A DNA stretch of 23,746 nucleotides, from positions 1 to 23,746 of the forward strand of contig CAZKRU010000069.1 in assembly GCA_964555235.1 (NCBI GenBank), given 5' to 3'. The DNA comes from CAZKRU01 sp964555235. Its GTDB lineage: Bacteria; Verrucomicrobiota; Verrucomicrobiia; Methylacidiphilales; CAMAQI01. The notes below the pieces were generated by a model. That model made no database searches. It was not told the DNA's origin and saw nothing but the letters and a program-made list of their open reading frames with translations. A program made the translations under genes and the position numbers. Of the stretch, positions 14,789 to 21,632 are shown piece by piece (position 1 is the first letter of the stretch; every line of letters begins with the position of its first letter).

Positions 14789-15825
14789 GAGGGGAGGGAC
14801 CGATAGAGGGTTGAGGAGACTGATTTTAATTCAGCGGCTTTTTCATCCGGGTTTGATTCATTGGTCATCGAACCACCACCGACTTCGGGGCCGGCAAGAT
14901 ATTTCATCGTATCCGGTTTGCGAAGAGGAGGATGGTATTCCAGATGAAAAGGAAATGCGGCGTAGTCGCCGTCATCGGTGGGGGCCTGATGAAAGGCCAT
15001 GACGTAAGGCATCGGCATTTGCCAGAGGTTGTCATACCGAATGGCGACTTCGCGCATGAGGGAGCCGAGGGTTTCTTGTTGTGTGGAGTTTAAATCACCA
15101 AGACTTGCGGCGCGAAACTTCGGAAAGATCATCACTTCATACGCATACCGGGCGAACCATGGTACAAAGGCGGCATAGTGGTTGTTCTCGGCAATGACGC
15201 GCGGCCCGGCGAGTTCCTTTTTAACGATCTCTTCACCGAGGAATTTTCCGGTTTTCTCAAAGAAGGCGCGTGAGCTTTTGACTTCGCGCTCGGTGAATCC
15301 GTAAATCAGATTGCCGGCATAAACCTGGCAATGCGGGTGAGGATTGGAAGTGCCGACGACTTCTCCTTTATTTTCAAAAATCAGAACATGATCGACTTCT
15401 GGCAACTTGCCGAGGGCGAGGTAACGTTCCCTCCAGAGGTTTACGACGGCGGCCGCTTCCGATTCGGTTAAGTCGGCAAAGGTCTTTCCATGATCCGGGT
15501 GGTAACAGATGACCTCTGCCGTTCCGAGAGCGGGCTTCGTGCAATAGAGTCCGGTTTGAGGCGTCTCACGGGGAGCGCTTTCTGAGCAAAAACAGGGGAG
15601 ATCGTTCGTGAAAACGAAGGGCTCGGTGTAGGAAGGATTTTCACCCTTGAGGCGCTTGTTTCCCGGGCAAAGCGCACAGGTTGGGTCGTAGGAAGGAATC
15701 GACTGCTCGCTCGTCTTCTTTTTTTCACCGAGCCAAGGACGTCCTCCCCGGTGTGATGTATAAAGGACCCACTCTTCACGCAAGGGATGCCAACGTTGCT
15801 CCCAGACCCGCGATTTCTCATTCAT
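14785..15825 (-). CDS. galT: Galactose-1-phosphate uridylyltransferase
   Basis: GalT swaps UMP between UDP-glucose and galactose-1-phosphate in the Leloir pathway through a uridylyl-histidine intermediate. The protein has 346 residues, a normal length. The active site NPHPHCQ covers 161-167, with H163 and H165; the latter is expected to be the nucleophile. C50 and C53 in CALC form half of the structural zinc site, and a second HxH-like region is seen near FHLEYHPP. The ATG at 15825 begins MNEKSRVWEQRWHPLREEWVL, as in homologues; a GTG six codons upstream is less likely and overlaps the promoter. It heads the minus-strand operon with the IMPase-fold gene and the GHMP kinase. No galE is in the window. 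Confidence 0.95.
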   Translation of the reverse strand: MNEKSRVWEQRWHPLREEWVLYTSHRGGRPWLGEKKKTSEQSIPSYDPTCALCPGNKRLKGENPSYTEPFVFTNDLPCFCSESAPRETPQTGLYCTKPALGTAEVICYHPDHGKTFADLTESEAAAVVNLWRERYLALGKLPEVDHVLIFENKGEVVGTSNPHPHCQVYAGNLIYGFTEREVKSSRAFFEKTGKFLGEEIVKKELAGPRVIAENNHYAAFVPWFARYAYEVMIFPKFRAASLGDLNSTQQETLGSLMREVAIRYDNLWQMPMPYVMAFHQAPTDDGDYAAFPFHLEYHPPLRKPDTMKYLAGPEVGGGSMTNESNPDEKAAELKSVSSTLYRSLPS

Positions 15826-15833
15826 GTGGCCGC

Positions 15834-15862
15834 TTTCTATCACTAATCAAAAAAGGTTTCAA
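15834..15862 (-). promoter_or_regulatory. galT operon promoter
   Basis: On the minus strand TTGAAA (15862-15857) and TAGAAA (15839-15834) are 17 bases apart, and TGA directly before the -10 gives an extended -10 (TGN). The predicted start is near 15827, two bases before the galT ATG at 15825. No Shine-Dalgarno is present, which fits a leaderless transcript. Confidence 0.6.
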
Positions 15863-15883
15863 TCATCGTCTGCATGAATTAGG

Positions 15884-15899
15884 ATGGGATGACTCCCAT
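15884..15899. repeat. Inverted repeat over the start of the hydrolase gene
   Basis: ATGGGA (15884-15889), the spacer TGAC and TCCCAT (15894-15899) form a perfect 6-bp inverted repeat. It spans the proposed start codon at 15889 and the alternative one at 15898. It could be a small initiation hairpin or an operator; chance is possible. Confidence 0.35.
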
Positions 15900-16848
15900 G
15901 AAATACTCGCGACGCAAATTCCTAAGCTATCTGGCATTAACAGGAACGACTGCCGGTGGGATTTGGGTCTGGACTTCGAATGCGTGGGCGTTCCGTTTTT
16001 TGCGGGAGCGCATTGTGGAGGTGAGGCGGGAGATTCTTCCTCCGGATGAGATGCCGGATTGGAAGCGGTGGCCGGAAAATGGGATCACTCTCGCCTGGTT
16101 GGGGCATGCGACGGTCTTGATTCGATTTTATGGGGTCTGGATTTTAACCGATCCGGCGCTTTTCCCGAGAGTCGGATTGGACCTGCGACTCTTTACCTTC
16201 GGAATTAAACGGTGGACGCTTCCAGCGCTGACTCCGGAACAACTTCCCCCGATTGATCTGGTTTTGCTCTCACATGCCCACATGGATCATATGGATTTAC
16301 CGTCGTTGCGATCCATGCCTCGCGGGGTACCGCTGGTGACGGCGCGTGACACTTCGGATGTTTTAAAAGGAACGGTTTCCATGGCTCACGAGATGGGATG
16401 GGGCGAGAACAAGGTGATTCAGACTCGAGCAGGAGAGGTCCAGATTCGGGCGTTTGAGGTGAATCATTGGGGGGCGCGATGGCTCAAATCGGAGCGGCGT
16501 GGGTACAATGGATATGTGATTGAGCGCGAGGGAAAGAAACTGATTTTTGGTGGTGATACCGCAATGTGCGATCATTTTACTTCACTTCGTGGCAGTGGAC
16601 CTTACGAGGCAGCGATCATGCCGATTGGGGCGTATGATCCGTGGATTCATGTGCATTGTACCCCAGAGCAAGCGGTTACCATGGCGAATCAAGCCGGAGC
16701 GCGTTATCTGGTGCCGGTTCACCATCGAACCTTTCGTTTAAGTCGCGAAACGTTGAGTGAGCCGATGGAGCGTTTGGAGCAGGCGCTTCACCGTGAACCG
16801 GAGCGATTGGCATTGCGAGGAGTGGGGGAGACGTTCTCGATTTTGTAG
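15889..16848 (+). CDS. Tat-exported metallo-beta-lactamase-fold hydrolase (UlaG/NAPE-PLD-like)
   Basis: A 319-residue protein beginning with a twin-arginine signal: SRRKFLSYLALTG with R8-R9, then a hydrophobic stretch to about residue 33. Folded export through Tat suits a metal enzyme. The metal-binding residues are present: HAHMDH (129-134), N192-H193, GGDT with D223, and H256 in VHCTPEQA. The opening WLGHATVLIRFYGVWILTDP (70-89) and GAYDPWIHVHCTPEQA place it with UlaG-like and NAPE-phospholipase D-like members. These cleave phosphoesters or lactones, and the substrate is unknown. Start choice: the ATG at 15889 has AGG five bases upstream; an ATG three codons later is also possible. It is transcribed divergently from galT across a 63-base gap. 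Confidence 0.87.
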   Translation: MTPMKYSRRKFLSYLALTGTTAGGIWVWTSNAWAFRFLRERIVEVRREILPPDEMPDWKRWPENGITLAWLGHATVLIRFYGVWILTDPALFPRVGLDLRLFTFGIKRWTLPALTPEQLPPIDLVLLSHAHMDHMDLPSLRSMPRGVPLVTARDTSDVLKGTVSMAHEMGWGENKVIQTRAGEVQIRAFEVNHWGARWLKSERRGYNGYVIEREGKKLIFGGDTAMCDHFTSLRGSGPYEAAIMPIGAYDPWIHVHCTPEQAVTMANQAGARYLVPVHHRTFRLSRETLSEPMERLEQALHREPERLALRGVGETFSIL

Positions 16849-16870
16849 GTCGCTGATTTTGAAGTTTAGC

Positions 16871-17131
16871 TCAGAGCATGAGGGCTTGGGCAATCTCGAC
16901 AATCGACTTTCCTCTCAATCGTTTTTTAACCGGTTGAGTGGGAAGGCTTGCCAGGACGCAGAGCGGCAATTGCATTAATTCATATTCCGCTTGGAGCCAA
17001 TGGTCGAGGGCGTAGCCATCCTGACGCCCATTTTCCAAATAGATCAAATAGGCTCGCGCCGCGATTTCGGATTCGTCTGGAGGGAGGGATCTCTTCTGTT
17101 GCTTCGGAGAGGAGGAGGGAAGAAGTAACAT
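16871..17131 (-). CDS. DUF2934 protein
   Basis: An 86-residue protein with a clear DUF2934 domain at about 22-50: EIAARAYLIYLENGRQ, then DGYALDHWLQAEYEL. The family is small, helical and of unknown role; the pattern of a helix, a G(R/K) turn, then a W-x-x-AE helix is diagnostic. The remaining C-terminus is basic and ends in a short helix. It is convergent with the hydrolase gene, 22 bases from its stop. The ATG at 17131 has no Shine-Dalgarno, and TAAAAT lies six bases before it, so translation from a leaderless transcript is likely. No other gene appears linked to it. Confidence 0.8.
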   Translation of the reverse strand: MLLLPSSSPKQQKRSLPPDESEIAARAYLIYLENGRQDGYALDHWLQAEYELMQLPLCVLASLPTQPVKKRLRGKSIVEIAQALML

Positions 17132-17137
17132 TTCTCA

Positions 17138-17143
17138 ATTTTA
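17138..17143 (-). promoter_or_regulatory. -10 box of the DUF2934 gene
   Basis: TAAAAT on the minus strand matches TATAAT at five of six positions and ends six bases before the ATG at 17131. The transcript is therefore predicted to begin at the A of the start codon. The -35 region (TTCAAT at 17 bases) is poor. Confidence 0.45.
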
Positions 17144-17235
17144 ACCAGAATCAAATCACGATTGAAATCGGAGTTGAGGAGGTTTTTGGATAGGGAAATT
17201 TCTTATGGGAGAAGCGTTTTGAAGCGGTTCTGAAT

Positions 17236-17262
17236 ATGAGGAGGGTTCTTATTTGGGGTTAA
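17236..17262 (+). promoter_or_regulatory. Strong Shine-Dalgarno and overlapping mini-ORF for the RCC1 gene
   Basis: AGGAGGG at 17239-17245 stands seven bases before a TTG at 17253, the best ribosome binding site in the window. The same bases sit within an eight-codon ORF (ATG 17236 to TAA 17260-17262), which could interfere with or couple to translation of the large gene. Confidence 0.45.
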
Positions 17263-20200
17263 ATCTCGGGAGATATTCCCTAGATGTTGAAAAAACTTAC
17301 GAAAATCACCGCAAAATTTTCGATAAAGGCTCGACATCACTGGAGATCTTTTTAAGGTCTCCGGCGGTGCAACGAATCGCAACATATTTTGGGGTCTTTT
17401 TGGTGTTGGGCCTGGGAGGAATTAGGGCTCAGACAGTTGCAACTCCGTCTCTTTCGCCGTTACCGGGTGAATACACGACGGAAAAGAGCGTCACGGCTTC
17501 GAGTACCACTCCCGGAGCGACCCTTCGCTATACGCTCAATGGAGCTTTGCCGACGGAGTTGGATCCGATTTTATCGGGTCCGATCTTGATTAAACACACG
17601 CTGACACTGAAGGTGAAGGCGTTTTTGACGGGAATGACTTCGAGCGCCGTGGCGACGGGAGACTATTTTATAACGGGATCGATTGCTGCGGGAGGCAATC
17701 ATGAGTTGGGGCTTCGCAGTGATGGAACGGTCTGGAGCTGGGGTCGCAACAATAACGGACAGCTTGGAGATGGAACAACGATTGACCGCTCGACGCAAGT
17801 TCAGGTCCTGACGGCGGCGGGAGCACTCTCGGGAGTGGTGGAAGTCGCGGCGGGGGCGAATTACAGTGCGGCATTGAAGGGCGATGGAACGGTCTGGACG
17901 TGGGGGGTGAATACCAACGGACAGTTGGGGATTGGGACCACCACGAAACAAACGAAGGCCGTTCAGGTTCAACTCGCGACGGGGGGAGTCCTCATGGAGA
18001 TCATGGCAATTGCCTCGGGAGACAGTTATTGCCTAGCCATCAAGCAGGACGGAACGGTCTGGGCCTGGGGACTCAACACCAACGGACAGTTGGGGATCGG
18101 AAGCACGACGCAGCAAACCAAAGCGGTTCAGGTGACGAATTTGACCGGAATCACTGCCGTTGCGGCTGGAGCCTCTCATTCCTTGGCGCTTAAAAATGAC
18201 GCAACGGTCTGGAGCTGGGGACTCAATTCCAAAGGACAATTAGGGAACAATAGCGTGACGCAGCAATTACAGCCGGTCCAGGTGCTGACCGCTTCGGGAT
18301 CTCTCATCGATGTGAGCGCGATTGGAGCGGGAGCGACGCATTCCTTAGCGGTAAAAACGAATGGGAACGTGATGGCATGGGGATTCAATGGAAGTGGCCA
18401 GTTGGGAGATAACACGACGACTCAACGCAATGTGGCGACGTCGGTTTTGAACCTGACAGGAGTCTTTGATGTGGCGGGAGGAACCTCTCACAGTATCGCG
18501 CTTAAAAGTGATGGAACGGTTTGGACTTGGGGCGCGAATGCCTTGGGGCAATTGGGCGATGGAAGTGTGACGACCCGAAAAACAGCAGTTCAGGTGCCGG
18601 GAGTGAACGGAGTCGAATGGATTGCCGGCCGAGGAGATCGAAGTGCGATTTTGAAATCCGATGGGACGGTCTGGTCGACGGGAGACTATTATTACGGAGA
18701 GATGGGACACGGAGTCGTCGGTTACAGCCTGGTTGCGGTGGGAATCAGCACGCCGACCGAGGTAGCGCAGACCGCAGCCGGAGGGAATTTCAGTTTAGCC
18801 CTGAAGAATGATGGAACGGTTTGGAGTTGGGGGCAAAATTTAAATGGTCAATTGGGAAGTAACACGACGATTGATCGAGCGACGGCGGGGATGGTCACGA
18901 CAGCGACCGGAAATCTTTCCGGGATCACGCAAATTGGAGTAGGGGCCAATCACGCGCTGGCGGTGAAAAGCGGTGGAACGCTCTGGTCGTGGGGATTGAA
19001 TACGAATGGACGATTGGGGGATGGAACAACCACCCAGCGGAATCGTCCGGTTCAGGTCTTAACGGCGAGCGGAGCGATCGGCGGAGTCGTGGCAACGGAA
19101 GGGGGCGATGCGTTTTCATTGGCACTCAAGAGCGATGGGAGCGTATGGAGCTGGGGATTAAATACCAATGGACAACTCGGGACCGGAAGCACGACGCAGC
19201 AGACGAAAGCGGTACAAGTACAAACCGCATCGGGGACCTTAGCGGGAATCGTCCAGATTGTTGCGGGAGGAGCCCATGGGGTTGCCTTGAAGACCGATGG
19301 AACGGTTTGGGTCTGGGGAAAGAACGCAAACGGACAGCTCGGACTGGGGACGACGACCGATCAAACATTGGCGGTACAGCTCACGGGAATTACGGCGAGT
19401 GCGGTGGCAGCGGGGACGAGTCACACGCTGATTTTAAAGACGGATGGAACGGTGGTCGCGTGCGGATTGAATTCCAGCGGTCAATTGGGAGATAACAGCA
19501 CGACGCAAAGAACGACGCCGGTGGCGGTTTCAGGGCTGACAGGAGTGACGGCAATTTCTGCCGGAGCAACCCATTCAGCGGCCATTTTGACGGGGAATGT
19601 ACTCAAGGTTTGGGGTTTAAATAGTTCGGGACAGGTTGGGAATAACAGTCTCACCAATAGTAAAGTGCCGGTGACGCCGACCGGGGTGAGCGGGATTGCA
19701 GGAGTGAGTGGCGGAGGTGCCCATACGGTCGCGCGCAAGACGGATGGAACGCTTCAGACGTGGGGCTTGGCGGTGAATGGGCAGCTCGGAGACGGACGGC
19801 TCGGTTATACCACGACGATGGTGCAGGCGACGAATGTTCGGCTCGCGGGAATGGATGACGCGGATGGTGACACGATTGCAACGTGGCAGGAGAAGGTGAA
19901 TGGAACGAATCCGGATCGAGCGGATACGGATGGTGACGGAGTGAATGACAATACGGACGCGCAGGCACTCGATTATTTTAATGGGCAAACACCGGTGATC
20001 ACGATCGTGGGAGGAAACAATCAGACGTCTCAGATTGGAACCTATGTGCCAAGTCCGCTTCAGGTTTTGGTTCAGGTCGGAGGTGTTGCGAAGGTCAACG
20101 CGCCGGTGACGTTCAATGTAACGTTGGGAGGCGGTGCGCTGGCGTTAACGACGCAAAGTTCGGATTATTATACGCAGCTGACGGTTCGAACCAATGCGTC

Positions 20201-21632
20201 CGGTCAGGCTCAGTTGGAATTTCGTCAGCCAGAGGTGACAGAAACGAGTCAAATCCATGTAACGTCCGGTGGAGTGAGCGTTGATTTTAGTGAAAGTGCT
20301 GGAGGTTTCGTGGCGGATCCGACGCTTTCGATTGCGGGAGGAACCTACACGACTCAGCAGAGTGTGATGGTGAGTTCGAGTACCGCAGGATCGACGATCT
20401 ATTACACGACGGACGGAACGAATCCGACGACCGGCAGCGCAAGCGCTGCAACGGGCGGAACGATTTTAGTCGATCGCACGATGACGCTCAAACTGATGGC
20501 CGGAAAATCGGGGTTGAGTTCGAGTAATGTGGTTAGTGCGAATTATCAGATTACCGGGATGGTAAGTGTGGGAGGTCAATATACTTTGTCTCTCAAGAGT
20601 GATGGGACGGTTTGGGGATGGGGATATAATGGAAGCGGCCAATTGGGAGATGGAACGAACACAAATAGGTCTACACCTGTTCAGGTAACCAATCTGAGTG
20701 GAGTGGTGGCGGTTTCGGCAGGCAATCACCATTCGTTGGCGTTGAAGAGCGATGGAACTGTATGGGCTTGGGGAAATAACTATTATGGTCAATTAGGGGA
20801 TGGAACGACAACGAACAGCAAGATTCCAGTTCAAGTGACCGGACTGAGTGGGGTGGTCTCAGTTGCTGCAGGAGGATTTCATTCTACTGCGCTTATGAGT
20901 GATGGGTCTGTTTGGGCTTGGGGATATAATGAGCAGGGTGAACTGGGTGATGGTACGATGACTGATAGCGCTGTACCTGTACAAGTGAGTGGCCTGAGTG
21001 GAGTGGTTTCAGTTTCTGCGGGAGTATACTATACGACAGCATTAAAGAGTGATGGAACGGTCCGATCATGGGGAGCGAATTGGTTTGGCCAATTAGGGAA
21101 TGGAACAGAGATAGATAGCAATGTTCCAGTTCAAGTCACCGGCCTGAATGGAGTGGTCTCAATTTCTACGGGAGATGAACATTCAGCAGCAGTAAAGAGT
21201 AATGGAACAGTTTGGACGTGGGGAACAAATGATTATGGCCAATTGGGTGACGCCTCGGGGGAAAATTCTAATTCCCCCGTACAAGTGAGTGGCCTAAGTG
21301 GAGTGGTCTCAGTTTCTGCGGGGTCGTATCACACAATTGCAATGAAGGGTGATGAAAGTATTTGGGCGTGGGGATCTAATGCCTACGGTGAATTAGGTGA
21401 TGGAACGGGAATAGATCGTTTACTTCCCGTCCAAGTTACCGAAGTGAGTGGAGTAATTTCAATCGTTGCGGGAGGTTTTAATACGGTAGCGCTAAAGAGC
21501 GATGGAACCGTTTTGGCATGGGGGTGGAATCCGTATGGCCAATTGGGCGAGGGAACAATGACAGATACCATGCCTATTATTAGTAAAGTACCAGCTCAAA
21601 TATCAGGTCTGAGTGGAGTCGTTTCGGTTTGA
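17253..21632 (+). CDS. Giant secreted RCC1-repeat protein with three seven-bladed propellers
   Basis: A 1459-residue protein. A signal anchor or peptide ends near AQ (59-60), preceded by an unusually long n-region. A chitobiase-C-terminal-like (CHB_HEX_C) beta domain covers about 61-142. Fourteen RCC1 repeats follow (143-866), each of the form SDGTVWSWG...GQLG. Next come a calcium-type DxDGDGxxD stretch (868-902), an Ig-like/Big domain (912-1017), a second CHB-like domain (1018-1100) and seven more RCC1 repeats (1102-1455). Seven blades make one RCC1 propeller, so this is three propellers. The TTG start at 17253 is backed by AGGAGGG; a GTG at 17367 would give a shorter, more typical signal peptide. 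Likely role: extracellular binding or adhesion (inferred). The stop at 21630-21632 breaks a repeat strand and appears to be a frameshift into the RHS frame. Confidence 0.9.
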   Translation: MGLNLGRYSLDVEKTYENHRKIFDKGSTSLEIFLRSPAVQRIATYFGVFLVLGLGGIRAQTVATPSLSPLPGEYTTEKSVTASSTTPGATLRYTLNGALPTELDPILSGPILIKHTLTLKVKAFLTGMTSSAVATGDYFITGSIAAGGNHELGLRSDGTVWSWGRNNNGQLGDGTTIDRSTQVQVLTAAGALSGVVEVAAGANYSAALKGDGTVWTWGVNTNGQLGIGTTTKQTKAVQVQLATGGVLMEIMAIASGDSYCLAIKQDGTVWAWGLNTNGQLGIGSTTQQTKAVQVTNLTGITAVAAGASHSLALKNDATVWSWGLNSKGQLGNNSVTQQLQPVQVLTASGSLIDVSAIGAGATHSLAVKTNGNVMAWGFNGSGQLGDNTTTQRNVATSVLNLTGVFDVAGGTSHSIALKSDGTVWTWGANALGQLGDGSVTTRKTAVQVPGVNGVEWIAGRGDRSAILKSDGTVWSTGDYYYGEMGHGVVGYSLVAVGISTPTEVAQTAAGGNFSLALKNDGTVWSWGQNLNGQLGSNTTIDRATAGMVTTATGNLSGITQIGVGANHALAVKSGGTLWSWGLNTNGRLGDGTTTQRNRPVQVLTASGAIGGVVATEGGDAFSLALKSDGSVWSWGLNTNGQLGTGSTTQQTKAVQVQTASGTLAGIVQIVAGGAHGVALKTDGTVWVWGKNANGQLGLGTTTDQTLAVQLTGITASAVAAGTSHTLILKTDGTVVACGLNSSGQLGDNSTTQRTTPVAVSGLTGVTAISAGATHSAAILTGNVLKVWGLNSSGQVGNNSLTNSKVPVTPTGVSGIAGVSGGGAHTVARKTDGTLQTWGLAVNGQLGDGRLGYTTTMVQATNVRLAGMDDADGDTIATWQEKVNGTNPDRADTDGDGVNDNTDAQALDYFNGQTPVITIVGGNNQTSQIGTYVPSPLQVLVQVGGVAKVNAPVTFNVTLGGGALALTTQSSDYYTQLTVRTNASGQAQLEFRQPEVTETSQIHVTSGGVSVDFSESAGGFVADPTLSIAGGTYTTQQSVMVSSSTAGSTIYYTTDGTNPTTGSASAATGGTILVDRTMTLKLMAGKSGLSSSNVVSANYQITGMVSVGGQYTLSLKSDGTVWGWGYNGSGQLGDGTNTNRSTPVQVTNLSGVVAVSAGNHHSLALKSDGTVWAWGNNYYGQLGDGTTTNSKIPVQVTGLSGVVSVAAGGFHSTALMSDGSVWAWGYNEQGELGDGTMTDSAVPVQVSGLSGVVSVSAGVYYTTALKSDGTVRSWGANWFGQLGNGTEIDSNVPVQVTGLNGVVSISTGDEHSAAVKSNGTVWTWGTNDYGQLGDASGENSNSPVQVSGLSGVVSVSAGSYHTIAMKGDESIWAWGSNAYGELGDGTGIDRLLPVQVTEVSGVISIVAGGFNTVALKSDGTVLAWGWNPYGQLGEGTMTDTMPIISKVPAQISGLSGVVSV
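17679..19850 (+). repeat. RCC1 array 1: 14 blades, a duplicated propeller
   Basis: Fourteen coding repeats of about 150 bases. Blades seven apart resemble each other most. Blades 3 and 10 share GLNTNGQLG and GSTTQQTKAVQV. Blades 1 and 8 share TTIDR and LSG, blades 5 and 12 share GQLGDN and TTQR, and blades 7 and 14 both have a longer loop with GY. This indicates duplication of a whole seven-blade unit. Confidence 0.75.
20556..21617 (+). repeat. RCC1 array 2: 7 blades of a separate, more uniform subtype
   Basis: Seven coding repeats with the consensus GQLGDGT...VPVQVSGLSGVVSVSAG. They are more alike than those in array 1 and by eye richer in A and T, suggesting separate or more recent expansion. 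The array follows a second CHB-like domain and the same ITG-x4-GG lead-in that opens array 1. Confidence 0.75.

Noticed and set aside
16948..17193. A plus-strand frame over the DUF2934 gene
   Set aside because: The minus strand has an unmistakable DUF2934 domain; the plus frame has no domain and no start signal.
17679..21617. Regular repeats that might be taken for a CRISPR array or satellite
   Set aside because: The period is about 150 bases, the variation follows codon positions and the protein repeats are RCC1 blades, so they are coding repeats.
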